Positions 1 to 8,183 of a DNA stretch of 64,000 bases are shown here, piece after piece. The position numbers were made by a program, and so were the translations under genes. The notes under the pieces are model-generated. The model searched no databases. It saw only the letters and a program-made list of their open reading frames with translations, and had not been told where the DNA came from. The first letter of the stretch is position 1. Each line of letters starts with the position of its first letter. The stretch comes from Thaumarchaeota archaeon CSP1-1 (GTDB taxonomy: Archaea; Thermoproteota; Nitrososphaeria; Nitrososphaerales; Nitrosopumilaceae): assembly GCA_001443365.1 (NCBI GenBank), contig LDXL01000007.1, positions 62,001 through 126,000 on the forward strand, read 5' to 3'.

Positions 1-2
1 AT

Positions 3-1052
3 TTGGATGTTACTGAAAAATTTGATTTAATTGCAAAACCACCCACCGAAGAAATAGTAACGCAAGATGAGTTAATGGAGTTACTGAAAACAAATTCTAA
101 ACCAAAGCACTACATTGGTTTAGAAATTTCTGGTTTTTTACATCTTGGTAGTTTGATTAGTACTGGGTTTAAGATTAATGATTTCATTAAAGCTGGAATT
201 AATTGCACTGTATTTTTGGCAGATTGGCACACTCTCATTAATGATAAACTGGGAGGTGATTGGGATACAATTTCTAAAGTTTCAAAGTATTATGCTGATG
301 CTTTCAAACTTGTCTGCCCAGGAGTTAAGATCGTTTTAGGTTCTGAGCTTTATGATACTAGAAAAGACTATTGGTTTGAATTTGTGAAATTTACAAAGCA
401 TATGTCACTTGCTAGAACTATGAGAACACTTACAATTATGGGTCGTTCTGAAAATGAAGAAAAAGTAGATCTAGCTAAACTACTTTATCCTCCTATGCAA
501 GCCGTAGATATTCATTCTTTAGATTTAGATATTGTTCATGCTGGAATGGATCAACGTAAAATCCACATGTTAGTGCGAGAAATTTTTCCCAAAATGAAAT
601 GGAAAGTGCCCATTGCAGTACATCATAAACTTCTCCCAGGACTTTCAGAACCATCTGATGCTTCAAAGGAGTCAAAAATTCTTGGTAAAATGAGCAAAAC
701 TGATCCAAATTCAGGAGTTTTCATACATGATTCTGATAATGAGATAAGATCTAAAATCAAAAAAGCTTGGTGCGAAGAAGGAAATACTGATAATAATCCA
801 TTGTTAGAAATTACAAAACATGTGATTTTTCATGAATTCAATGAAATTCATGTAGAACGCCCAGAAAAATTCGGAGGTAATGTAATATACATGGATTCTT
901 CTCAATTAGAATCTGATTTTTCCCAAAAAAAGTTACATCCATCTGATCTTAAACAAATGGTAGGTAATTATTTAATCAAAATTATTAGCCCTATCCGTGA
1001 AAAATTGACAATTAGTGACGAACTTTTTAAAACTATTAAAAAAAGTATTTGA
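3..1052 (+). CDS. tyrS: Tyrosyl-tRNA synthetase
   Basis: Class I aminoacyl-tRNA synthetase that charges tRNA-Tyr with tyrosine in the cytoplasm. The 349-residue length fits the archaeal/eukaryotic type, which lacks the bacterial S4-like tail. The HIGH-type signature is seen as HLGS near residue 47 and the KMSKS-type loop as GKMSKTD near residue 230. The tyrosine pocket pattern MQAVDIHSLDLDIVHAGMDQ also fits the family. The frame begins with TTG at the very edge of the window, and no in-frame ATG lies nearby that keeps the N-terminal segment, so TTG may be the true start, but a start just upstream of the window cannot be excluded. It converges with the cobalamin gene that follows, only 11 bp away. 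Confidence 0.93.
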   Translation: MDVTEKFDLIAKPPTEEIVTQDELMELLKTNSKPKHYIGLEISGFLHLGSLISTGFKINDFIKAGINCTVFLADWHTLINDKLGGDWDTISKVSKYYADAFKLVCPGVKIVLGSELYDTRKDYWFEFVKFTKHMSLARTMRTLTIMGRSENEEKVDLAKLLYPPMQAVDIHSLDLDIVHAGMDQRKIHMLVREIFPKMKWKVPIAVHHKLLPGLSEPSDASKESKILGKMSKTDPNSGVFIHDSDNEIRSKIKKAWCEEGNTDNNPLLEITKHVIFHEFNEIHVERPEKFGGNVIYMDSSQLESDFSQKKLHPSDLKQMVGNYLIKIISPIREKLTISDELFKTIKKSI

Positions 1053-1063
1053 TAAGTTATTGA

Positions 1064-1858
1064 TTATGGTGTCTTTAATTCAGGATTTGTTTGTCCAAGA
1101 TTGTATTTTGATTTGTAACCTCTAGGATTTATCATTAAATCTTTGTAATTATATGTTGAAGAGTTTCCAACAATAACTGTACTTATCATTCCTAGTTTAT
1201 CTGAGTGTTTTTCTAGATTCTCCAGATCTGTAAGAACTACTGTTTGAGATTCTCGATAAGCCCCTTTTATTATTGCAACAGGTGTAGATAGTTTTCTGTA
1301 TTTTAACAGAATTTTTCTAGTATCCTGAAGCTGATGAATGCGTTTTTTGCTTGCTGGATTATAAATTACAATTACAAAGTCACCTTGGGCTGCAGCTTCT
1401 ACTCTTTTTACAATAATTTCCCAAGGTACCAAAAGATCACTCATGCTAAGAACAGCAAAATCGGTCATTAATGGGGAACCAATAATTGATGAACATGAAT
1501 TTAGAGCTGAAACTCCAGGAACAATCTCAACTTGTAAACCAGTTTTAGGATCCCAATCAGATTCGGCTAGGGTTTCATAGATTAATCCAGCCATTCCATA
1601 AATTCCTGGATCTCCACTTGAAACTAATGAAACAATTTTTCCTTCTTTGGCAAGGTCAATGCATTGTTGTGCACGTTCTACTTCTTGCGTCATTGCATAT
1701 CGGTAAACATCCTTGTCAGCAAGAAGATCTTGAACCAAATTGACGTAAGTATCGTAACCCACAATTGTGTCACTTTCTTCAATTGCTTGTTTTGCACGAA
1801 AAGTCATATGATCATGATGTCCTGGTCCGACACCAACGATGAAAAGTTTCCCACTCAA
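1064..1858 (-). CDS. cobJ: Precorrin-3B / cobalt-factor III C17-methyltransferase
   Basis: SAM-dependent tetrapyrrole methylase acting in corrin-ring contraction during cobalamin synthesis (CobJ/CbiH type). The family hallmark GVGPG is at the N terminus, followed by the DTIVGYDTYVNLV segment and the SSGDPGIYGMAGL motif. A longer reading from ATG at 1930 would overlap the upstream gene by 44 bp. I prefer TTG at 1858 (264 residues, starting just before KLFIVGVGPG) because a TATA-like box is centred 27 bp upstream and the overlap disappears. A second corrin methylase (cbiE) is at 22294. The product family is sure, but CobJ versus CbiH in substrate terms cannot be told from sequence alone. Confidence 0.88.
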   Translation of the reverse strand: MSGKLFIVGVGPGHHDHMTFRAKQAIEESDTIVGYDTYVNLVQDLLADKDVYRYAMTQEVERAQQCIDLAKEGKIVSLVSSGDPGIYGMAGLIYETLAESDWDPKTGLQVEIVPGVSALNSCSSIIGSPLMTDFAVLSMSDLLVPWEIIVKRVEAAAQGDFVIVIYNPASKKRIHQLQDTRKILLKYRKLSTPVAIIKGAYRESQTVVLTDLENLEKHSDKLGMISTVIVGNSSTYNYKDLMINPRGYKSKYNLGQTNPELKTP

Positions 1859-1879
1859 GATATCATAAAACTCTTTATC

Positions 1880-1890
1880 TGATAATTTAT
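1880..1890 (-). promoter_or_regulatory. TATA-like box for cobJ
   Basis: The minus strand reads GATAAATTATC, centred about 27 bp before the TTG at 1858. This is the usual spacing for a leaderless archaeal transcript and is the main reason for choosing that start over ATG 1930. Confidence 0.5.
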
Positions 1891-3377
1891 CCCTTTTCTG
1901 AAGTTGAGTTAGTTGATTGGAATGGATCAATAAATGGACTATTAACTATGTGATCACTGTTCATTGGTCTTGCAAGATTCACTGTTATTTGTCCTTCTGA
2001 CTTGAATTCATCTATATCTGACTTTGTCTCAAGGACTGATGCATTTTCAGGTTCATTCCAGGAGATGATAAAAATTCTCCACATGGGACTATAATTTTCA
2101 TCTCCGGGAGCAGCAGCAGCTATTCCTGGTTGGAACCCAAGTGGTCCTGAACCCTTTATTCCATCCATAAACTGGAACAAATCCACTGCTGCCGAATTTG
2201 CAATAAGGTTTGCAGAAGTTGGCGCATTTGTTACTCCCATCATTTCAGCGGGACCTTTTGGTGTTGCATCAGTTACAATGTAATAGATAGTACTTCCATT
2301 AGGACCCCAACCTCTATGGGCTATGAAAGTGACTGTCATGTTTTCTGTATTGATATCCAATACTTGACCTCCATCATATGGAGTTTCGTCTGTCAAAGTC
2401 TTGTCTTCTTTTACAATCATTTTACCTTCTGGCCAGACAATTTGTGGCATGTTAATCACCACATCAGTTTGTTTAAGCTCTATTCTTCCTGCTTTTTCTG
2501 CTTCTTTTATTGATTCCACAGATTCTAAAACTTCAGCTTTTTGACCAGTTTTCCACGAAACGTCGATAACCGATCTTAATGCACTGTACTCGTCAACTTG
2601 TGTGGGAGTGCTAGTGAATACTTCCTCTTGAAAACTATGAATTCCATCTCCAGCAATTCCATTTTTGAACATATAGACTTCTTCTAAAACAGATTTTGGT
2701 GTTTTTTCAAGTGGAGGTGCTAGCTCAACTTTCCAATTCTGTTTTTCTGTTATAAGATCTGCATGGATTTTATCATTAGTATCAGTTATGATGAAATAGA
2801 GTGGTTTTCCTTCAAACTTTCCCATATGCATGGGAATTTTTGCTGGCACGTTTGCTCTGGATAATTTTAATGATGGTTCTTCCTTTTGTACTTCTAATTT
2901 TTGCATTATTACTTCTGTAGGTTGTCCTCTAATCCATCCATCTAGACTAACGGTAGCAGTAAATGATTCAGCATTCATAGAGTGTAAGGCTAGGGCTCCA
3001 CCAGTAAATTCAGTAGTTCCTGAAGTGGTTGCTGGACCAATTAATGTCAAGCCATATACCGTTTTCCCATCTACTGTCCAAGTAGGCTGACCTTTTGCTT
3101 GTTCTTTCAAAATTTCATGAAGCACAACAATCTGAACTGGTTGACTAGCAGTATAGGTTAATGAACCATCATATAATGTTCCTGAATTTGGAGATAAAAT
3201 AAGTGCAAGTTGTTGACTTTCGTGGCCTTGACCTGGATCTTGTGAAGATGTAATGGTTTCTGTAAAATGAATTTTTTTCACTGTCTTTGCATCGACGAAT
3301 TGTTCAGTAAAAGAAGGAATTGCAAATATGCTTGTAATAACTACACCTAAAGCAATAATAATGATAATTTTATTCAA
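1887..3377 (-). CDS. Secreted protein with a duplicated domain, function unknown
   Basis: A 496-residue exported protein of unknown function. Residues 1-25 form a signal peptide or N-terminal anchor (MNKIIIIIALGVVITSIFAI). The mature part begins with a beta-rich domain. Two similar segments follow, roughly residues 190-325 and 365-485. Both carry a (L/I)YxIxTD start, a V(Y/D)xFxxGI centre and an end of the type VxWxxxxxxxVLxSxxxI. The second copy ends with VNSPFIDPF, near the first copy's VVINMPQIVWP. I infer an old internal duplication. Such proteins are common in ammonia-oxidising archaea but I know of no assigned role. It lies alone between the cobalamin gene and aspartate kinase. Confidence 0.75.
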   Translation of the reverse strand: MNKIIIIIALGVVITSIFAIPSFTEQFVDAKTVKKIHFTETITSSQDPGQGHESQQLALILSPNSGTLYDGSLTYTASQPVQIVVLHEILKEQAKGQPTWTVDGKTVYGLTLIGPATTSGTTEFTGGALALHSMNAESFTATVSLDGWIRGQPTEVIMQKLEVQKEEPSLKLSRANVPAKIPMHMGKFEGKPLYFIITDTNDKIHADLITEKQNWKVELAPPLEKTPKSVLEEVYMFKNGIAGDGIHSFQEEVFTSTPTQVDEYSALRSVIDVSWKTGQKAEVLESVESIKEAEKAGRIELKQTDVVINMPQIVWPEGKMIVKEDKTLTDETPYDGGQVLDINTENMTVTFIAHRGWGPNGSTIYYIVTDATPKGPAEMMGVTNAPTSANLIANSAAVDLFQFMDGIKGSGPLGFQPGIAAAAPGDENYSPMWRIFIISWNEPENASVLETKSDIDEFKSEGQITVNLARPMNSDHIVNSPFIDPFQSTNSTSEKG

Positions 3378-3438
3378 TGAAATTCGAATCTGTTGTTCAC
3401 ATAAATCCTTTTTGCCAGATTCGTTATGTTTATGAAAA

Positions 3439-4842
3439 TCAGTTGATTTTAGCTAGCTCAAATTCATCATGTAAAGCCTGTACTACAGATTGACACCCAG
3501 AGTCCTTTACTACAAATGCAATATTTAATTCCGATGAACCTTGTGCAATCATTACAACATTAACTCCTTTTTTCTCAACAGCAGCAAATACTCTTGAAGC
3601 TACTCCAACTGTTCCTCTCATTCCTGAACCAATTAAAGCAATAATTGAAACATCTGTTGTAACTTCAAGTTTTTTGATTATTTTGCCCAATAGATTCATT
3701 TCTAGTGCACTAACAGCCTTATCCAGATCAGTTTTTTTCACAACAATCGAAATACTAGATTCTGAAGGACTCTGAGAAATCATCATAATGTTTACACCGA
3801 CTTCTGCAAGAGTTGAAAAAATTTTTGCTGCAGTACCAGGAGCACCCACCATACTCCCACCTCGAACATCAATCAAGCCATTATTACGAATTGCACTTAC
3901 ACACTTGACAGTTTTTTTTGTAGCAATATCAGGTGATGCAGTGACATATGTTCCTAAATTTTCAGTGTTGAATGTGTTTCGTATTCTCATTGGAATTTTT
4001 TTTGAAAGAAGTGGTTCAAATGTACGTGGATGAATCTGTTTGGCACCAAAGAGAGCCATTTCTATGGCTTCAACGTATGATACTTCATTGAGTACCTTAG
4101 CATTTTTTACAATTTTTGGATCAGCTGTCATTAAACCATCTACATCACTCATGAGCCAAATTTCATCAGCGTTAATGCAAGAAGCTATAGTTGTAGCTGT
4201 GTAATCGGAACCACCTCTACCAAAGGTTGTAATGCTTCCATGTTGATCTGCACCTGAAAAACCTCCAACTATAGGAATGATTTTTTTAGCTAAAAGTGGT
4301 TCAGTGGTTTTTGAAACACGAATTCTAGTCGTATCCATTAAAGGTCGTGCTTCACCAAAATTAGAATCAGTTACAATTCCAATTTCTTTACCAGTAAGCG
4401 GAATTGATTTACTTCCTAAATCAAGTAATGTAAAAGCTATTAGATTAATTGATAGTCTTTCTCCAAATGAAATTAAATAGTCCAAAGAGCGTGGTGTTAC
4501 TTCTCCTAAAAGAATCATACCATGTAACAATTCTTCAAGTTCAACAGACACAGAATCTAATTTATCTAATAATTTTTTTCTATTTTGAGATTTTTTAATT
4601 GAATCTTTGGCCAGTTGATTATATTTTTGGATAATTTTTTTTGTCAGTTTATTTGCTTGATCTTTATTTCCTTTTTGAATTAATTTTGAAATTTCAATAA
4701 GATCATCTGTTACACCGCTTACTGCAGAACAAACAGTAATTATTTGATTTTTCTTTGATAATGAATGAAGATATTTGGCAACGTCTCTGATTTTTTGAGC
4801 AGAAGAAATTGAGGTTCCTCCAAACTTAACTACTAGTTTCAA
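3439..4842 (-). CDS. lysC: Aspartate kinase
   Basis: Phosphorylates aspartate at the entry of the threonine/methionine/lysine pathway. The N-terminal amino acid kinase domain starts with VVKFGGTS at residues 4-11 and includes the FGRGGSDYTAT nucleotide/aspartate-binding stretch. Two ACT domains occupy the C-terminal third (from about residue 315), as in monofunctional enzymes; ACT domains normally bind end-product amino acids. The 467-residue length is typical. The pathway continues with homoserine kinase at 61153 in this window. It lies upstream of PCNA on the same strand, with a 36-bp gap, but shares no obvious function with it. Confidence 0.95.
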   Translation of the reverse strand: MKLVVKFGGTSISSAQKIRDVAKYLHSLSKKNQIITVCSAVSGVTDDLIEISKLIQKGNKDQANKLTKKIIQKYNQLAKDSIKKSQNRKKLLDKLDSVSVELEELLHGMILLGEVTPRSLDYLISFGERLSINLIAFTLLDLGSKSIPLTGKEIGIVTDSNFGEARPLMDTTRIRVSKTTEPLLAKKIIPIVGGFSGADQHGSITTFGRGGSDYTATTIASCINADEIWLMSDVDGLMTADPKIVKNAKVLNEVSYVEAIEMALFGAKQIHPRTFEPLLSKKIPMRIRNTFNTENLGTYVTASPDIATKKTVKCVSAIRNNGLIDVRGGSMVGAPGTAAKIFSTLAEVGVNIMMISQSPSESSISIVVKKTDLDKAVSALEMNLLGKIIKKLEVTTDVSIIALIGSGMRGTVGVASRVFAAVEKKGVNVVMIAQGSSELNIAFVVKDSGCQSVVQALHDEFELAKIN

Positions 4843-4878
4843 ATCAGTATAACCTGTTTTAATTAATCCTTAAATGCT

Positions 4879-5631
4879 TTAACTTTCCACACGAGGCGCC
4901 AAGTAGAAGTGAATTCTGCCAATGTTAGCAACCTTAAACTCAATTCTTAGTGGTTTGGCACTTGAGTACTCACATGTTACTGAACCGGCAGTAGTTCCAA
5001 CTGCTTTAACGACAGGATTAAGATACTCCAGGCTATAGGTTCCAGTACTTTCTTGTTTTACAGAAATATCCGTTAATTGTTCCATTCCTTTTTCGAGGTC
5101 AATTAAAACCTCTCCTGAATCGCCTTTACCAGAGAATTCAGCTTTTGAAGTTGTTGCTTTAATTGTCAAATAATCTGATACTACCTGAACATCTCCTAAA
5201 ATTTTGTCAAATGCACTAGACGTCAATCCAATTTTGGCATCATATGGAATTTTAGGAAGAGGTGTATCTGATGCAGAGCTTTCAATTAATCTCATTTTGT
5301 ATTTTTTATTTTTCCCTATTGTAACCAGAAGCATATTATCTTCAGAAATGCCAATTTCTATACTATCTTGTTTTTCTGCTCGTTTGATAAGTTTTGAAAA
5401 TTCATCTACTCGAACTCCAAACTTGATATCGTTATCACACTCGTACTTTTCAAAAGCTGAATTTGGCCAAGATATATCAATTAAAGCTACATGAGAAGGA
5501 TCCATACCTCTAAAGGTAATTCCTTCTGCATTTGCCACAAAAGTAGCTTCCTCTACTAATGTAGAGATAGCAGAAATTATTGCTTTAAGATCATCAGAGC
5601 CGCTAGTTTTAGCTGAGAATACCAAAGTCAA
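4879..5631 (-). CDS. pcn: DNA polymerase sliding clamp PCNA
   Basis: The 250-residue PCNA homologue forms the ring-shaped replication clamp that tethers polymerases, FEN1 and ligase. Family features are the N-terminal MTLVFSAKTSGSDDLKAIIS helix, the central DPSHVALIDISW stretch and the C-terminal HFYLAPRVES end that resembles the KIxYYLAPK tail where PIP-box partners bind. It lies directly downstream of tfs and rpoL on the same strand, a grouping seen in many archaea. A single PCNA suggests a homotrimer, which fits other Nitrososphaerota. Confidence 0.95.
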   Translation of the reverse strand: MTLVFSAKTSGSDDLKAIISAISTLVEEATFVANAEGITFRGMDPSHVALIDISWPNSAFEKYECDNDIKFGVRVDEFSKLIKRAEKQDSIEIGISEDNMLLVTIGKNKKYKMRLIESSASDTPLPKIPYDAKIGLTSSAFDKILGDVQVVSDYLTIKATTSKAEFSGKGDSGEVLIDLEKGMEQLTDISVKQESTGTYSLEYLNPVVKAVGTTAGSVTCEYSSAKPLRIEFKVANIGRIHFYLAPRVES

Positions 5632-5659
5632 TCACTTCTCTTAAATGTTCAATTTAACG

Positions 5660-5974
5660 TTATGCGTAGTTTCGCCAAGTGTGATTACATTTTGTGCATC
5701 TATAAAATTGTGTTGTCGGTTCATCAGCACTACGAGTTTGCAACATCCACCATACCGCTTCATTATTCCCACATTTTTCACAGTCTATTTTTATTGAAGG
5801 TAAAGTTTCCTTACCTTCGTTTTCATCTAAGATGTTTAATTCTGATCTATCATTTTTTTTGTCTTTTTTATTTTCTTTTGAATCACTTTCAGAATAATCA
5901 CATTTTGGACAACTTAAGGTAGAACTTGTATTACTTTTTTTAAGTCGTACCTCGCACTTGGGGCAAAACTTCAT
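5660..5974 (-). CDS. tfs: Transcription cleavage factor TFS (RNA polymerase subunit M-like)
   Basis: The archaeal TFIIS-like factor rescues backtracked RNA polymerase by stimulating transcript cleavage. The 104-residue protein has an N-terminal zinc ribbon (CPKCEVRL then CPKC) and a C-terminal zinc ribbon (CEKCGNNEAVWW to CTKCNHTW). The acidic hairpin needed for cleavage is present as RSADEPTT. A charged linker joins the two ribbons. The gene follows rpoL with no gap and precedes PCNA by 28 bp, so the three probably share a transcript. Confidence 0.94.
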   Translation of the reverse strand: MKFCPKCEVRLKKSNTSSTLSCPKCDYSESDSKENKKDKKNDRSELNILDENEGKETLPSIKIDCEKCGNNEAVWWMLQTRSADEPTTQFYRCTKCNHTWRNYA

Positions 5975-6256
5975 TTAATTTACCTTAATTTTTGAATTAA
6001 ATAATTTTTTTAATTCATTAACGGATTTAATTGCTGCATCTGTTGCATTTGAAATTTCCTTTAATGGATTGCTTTTTGTAGAATTTACTCTCATCCAACA
6101 TTCGTTAGTAAGTGGATGCTTTATTATTAGTCCAGCAAAATCAATGTTCTTTTCTTTTAAAAGCTCATGTTGAACAATGTATAATGTTCCAATATCTGAT
6201 TGTTTGATAGAAAGACTAACCTCCTTGGGAGAAGATTTCATTATCTGAGCATCCAT
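5975..6256 (-). CDS. rpoL: DNA-directed RNA polymerase subunit L
   Basis: Rpb11-like assembly subunit that pairs with RpoD (Rpb3-like) in the archaeal RNA polymerase platform. The 93 residues contain the dimerisation pattern HELLKEKNIDFAGLIIKHPL, typical of Rpb11/AC19. The start at 6256 gives a short N-terminal extension before MKSSPKEVSL, and the internal ATG at 6241 is an alternative. First gene of the rpoL-tfs-pcn group; its promoter region is shared with the divergent gene at 6311. Confidence 0.92.
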   Translation of the reverse strand: MDAQIMKSSPKEVSLSIKQSDIGTLYIVQHELLKEKNIDFAGLIIKHPLTNECWMRVNSTKSNPLKEISNATDAAIKSVNELKKLFNSKIKVN

Positions 6257-6282
6257 CGCATTCGAAAAAGAACTTATTGTAG

Positions 6283-6292
6283 ATATAAATCA
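6283..6292. promoter_or_regulatory. Shared TATA-like box between rpoL and the gene at 6311
   Basis: The sequence AGATATAAAT lies about 32 bp from the rpoL start (minus) and about 23 bp from ATG 6311 (plus). It is the only TATA-like element in the 54-bp divergent spacer, so both genes probably use it. Confidence 0.4.
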
Positions 6293-6310
6293 TTATGAGC
6301 GATTGATCAA

Positions 6311-6847
6311 ATGGAAAAAAATAACATCTCAGATATCAATTTGATAAAGACCAAAGATGAGTTTTCTTCAGATGAGATAATAACTATTAATGTAAAGTTT
6401 TCAATTCAAGGTGCTCTTCGTGAGGCGTTTAATGAGAAAAATTGGACGAGGGCCTATAACAAAAATGATAATTTATTCAAACTGAAATATGGTGTAAAAC
6501 TCCTAACGGGTGGAATAAGAAAACATGAACTTGGTAAACCTATTGATGCATATAGAAAAGCTTCCCTTTTTTGGACTCGAAATCCAAAGCTAGTAAATCC
6601 CATGAAGGAGAAAAGGATTTGGGTTCAAGTTGCTAAGAACTTTGAACCTTTCATTAGACTTACAGAAGAAGAAGTAAGACAGGAATTATTTGATTTTGAT
6701 GAGAAGATAACTTTCAAAGCGTCAGAGCTTGGAAATGGAAAACATGTAATTGGAGCAGAAGCATACGTTGAATGGCAGAAACATGATTACACTGAGCCAT
6801 TCAGTACTAAATTCAACGCCAAGGAAATTGAAATCAAAATCAATTAG
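6311..6847 (+). CDS. Conserved-looking cytosolic protein, function unknown
   Basis: A 178-residue soluble protein without signal peptide or membrane segment. I do not recognise a family. The sequence alternates charged and hydrophobic residues, as in a beta-sandwich. It begins with a strand-like FSSDEIITINVKFSIQGAL, contains the KRIWVQVAKNFEPFIRLTEEE segment, and ends with another strand pair (ITFKASELGNGKHVIGAEAYVEW). This reads like an immunoglobulin-like or arrestin-like fold, which is inference only. It is divergent from rpoL and followed closely by a 50-residue gene on the same strand. Confidence 0.7.
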   Translation: MEKNNISDINLIKTKDEFSSDEIITINVKFSIQGALREAFNEKNWTRAYNKNDNLFKLKYGVKLLTGGIRKHELGKPIDAYRKASLFWTRNPKLVNPMKEKRIWVQVAKNFEPFIRLTEEEVRQELFDFDEKITFKASELGNGKHVIGAEAYVEWQKHDYTEPFSTKFNAKEIEIKIN

Positions 6848-6877
6848 GATATAAGTAGTGTTTTCAGGTAAAAAAAT

Positions 6878-7030
6878 ATGGCAAAATATGATGGATTAAG
6901 AGGACAAGAATTACTTGAGGTAGAAGAACCAGATAAGGAAGGTGGCATAACCTTAATCTTCAAAGACAATAGGTTCATGTTTATCAAAGTAAAAGATGGA
7001 AAAATAGTAACTCAATCTATTCCAGAGTAG
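6878..7030 (+). CDS. 50-residue protein, function unknown
   Basis: Small ORF of 50 residues (begins MAKYDGLRGQ, ends GKIVTQSIPE). It is preceded by GATATAAG at 6848-6855, centred 26 bp before the ATG, which fits its own leaderless promoter. The composition is balanced (charged plus hydrophobic, a strand pair ITLIFKDNRFMFIKVKDGKI), as in a real compact protein. Its stop lies 2 bp from the convergent phosphatase gene. No family recognised. Confidence 0.65.
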   Translation: MAKYDGLRGQELLEVEEPDKEGGITLIFKDNRFMFIKVKDGKIVTQSIPE

Positions 7031-7032
7031 TA

Positions 7033-7524
7033 CTAATGTACGTGCTTCTCATATAATTCCACAACTAGTTCTTGACGTTCGGATTGAATAGAACCAGGTC
7101 TTTCTTTTCGTACTTTTTCAATTGCTTTTTTTGCAGAATATTTTTGATATTTTATTAAATAACATGCAAGAATGGTTCCAGTTCTTCCAATGCCAGCAGC
7201 ACAATGAACCATAACAGGTTCATTGTTGCTAATTCTTTCATGAATAAAATCAACTGCCTCATCGATTTTGTCAATGTCAGGTGCATTAAGATCTTCTGTT
7301 GGTACATGGAGATACTCTGTATCTTTTATCCAAGATTCGGGCAATGCGTTTTCTGTCATTGTAACAATCGATTTAATGCCTTGATTGAGAACCCAATTTA
7401 CTTCATTGATAGTTGTAGGCATCCCACAACCAGCTAATTTACTTTCAATTAACCAAGAAAAGTTCGTTGGTTTTTTTGTAACTTTCCCATGTATTTTACG
7501 CCAAAAATTTCCTGGTTTACTCAT
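7033..7524 (-). CDS. Dual-specificity / cysteine-based protein phosphatase
   Basis: A 163-residue phosphatase of the dual-specificity PTP superfamily, which removes phosphate from tyrosine or serine/threonine through a cysteinyl-phosphate intermediate. The P-loop signature HCAAGIGRTG is at residues 107-116 (nucleophile Cys108, Arg114). The probable general acid is Asp78 in EDLNAPD, 30 residues upstream of the cysteine as expected. No extra domains. Together with the RIO-like kinase at 41709 it suggests protein phosphorylation signalling. Substrate unknown. Confidence 0.9.
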   Translation of the reverse strand: MSKPGNFWRKIHGKVTKKPTNFSWLIESKLAGCGMPTTINEVNWVLNQGIKSIVTMTENALPESWIKDTEYLHVPTEDLNAPDIDKIDEAVDFIHERISNNEPVMVHCAAGIGRTGTILACYLIKYQKYSAKKAIEKVRKERPGSIQSERQELVVELYEKHVH

Positions 7525-7618
7525 AAAAGAGGAATTAGGTTTTCCATATATTTACACAACGAAAAACATAACAATTTTTTGGAATTATAAGAAAAAAGAA
7601 ATTAAAAAAGGTGAACTT

Positions 7619-7918
7619 TTAGTCGATTAGTTCAGTCCAACCTTTTACGAAGACTGAATTCTTGTAGAGTGGAACTGGTTGTCCTACGGTAAAGTCCATT
7701 GGTCTCATCCAGAAGATTGCCTTTGTTGGACAAACTCCAATACATGCACCATCAGAGATGCATCTTTCAGGATAGAAAACAAATGCCTTACCTCTCTTCC
7801 AGCCTTCGACTGGTTTTACTCTAAGAACATCTGGTCCCAAAGTTGTACAAATTTCTACGCATAGAGCGCATCCAATGCACATTTGTTCGCTGATGTCTGG
7901 AAGTATTGCTACTGGCAT
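7619..7918 (-). CDS. Ferredoxin with two cluster-binding motifs, one with Asp in place of Cys
   Basis: A 99-residue two-cluster ferredoxin, an electron carrier. The first motif is C14-x2-C17-x2-C20-x3-C24. The second is C53-x2-D56-x2-C59-x3-C63-P, with Asp at the position normally held by the second cysteine. In Pyrococcus furiosus ferredoxin an Asp in this position ligates an interconvertible [3Fe-4S]/[4Fe-4S] cluster, so cluster II here is probably of that kind (inference). The 28-residue insert between motifs is rich in Lys, Arg and aromatic residues. A TATA-like box 28 bp upstream and a double palindrome just beyond it point to regulated expression. Confidence 0.88.
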   Translation of the reverse strand: MPVAILPDISEQMCIGCALCVEICTTLGPDVLRVKPVEGWKRGKAFVFYPERCISDGACIGVCPTKAIFWMRPMDFTVGQPVPLYKNSVFVKGWTELID

Positions 7919-7941
7919 AATGACAAATCCAAGCTTTTGGT

Positions 7942-7951
7942 CTTAATATAA
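7942..7951 (-). promoter_or_regulatory. TATA-like box of the ferredoxin gene
   Basis: On the minus strand TTATATTAAG is centred about 28 bp before the ATG at 7918, as expected for a leaderless transcript. Confidence 0.55.
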
Positions 7952-7973
7952 CTTGCTCAAAAAATAGAGATTA

Positions 7974-8004
7974 TAACGCCGTTAGAAAATTCATAACGGT
8001 GTTA
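7974..8004. promoter_or_regulatory. Candidate operator: two near-palindromes 20 bp apart upstream of ferredoxin
   Basis: TAACGCCGTTA (7974-7984) and TAACGGTGTTA (7994-8004) are near-perfect palindromes with centres 20 bp apart, about two helical turns. Both are followed by GAAA(A)TT, giving an 18-bp imperfect direct repeat. They lie just upstream of the ferredoxin TATA/BRE region. A dimeric regulator binding both sites on one DNA face is the simplest reading. Confidence 0.5.
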
Positions 8005-8069
8005 GAAATTTAGATCGCTAACAGCTTATTCTATGACTTTAGAATCAGAAATTGTTTGATTAAAATGAA

Positions 8070-8183
8070 TTAGATTAATTCTGATTGAATAGGAATTTTA
8101 ATGGATTGTTTTGTATTGTCTTTTTCACCAATCACATTTGCAATTATATTTGAATTTATTTGATCGAGTTGGATTCTAGTCAT
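8070..8183 (-). CDS. 37-residue protein coupled to the upstream RecA-like gene
   Basis: Small ORF (begins MTRIQLDQINSN, ends IPIQSELI). Its ATG overlaps the stop of the preceding gene as ATGA, so translation is probably coupled. No signal peptide or motif. It could be a small partner of the preceding protein. The evidence is position and composition only. Confidence 0.45.
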   Translation of the reverse strand: MTRIQLDQINSNIIANVIGEKDNTKQSIKIPIQSELI

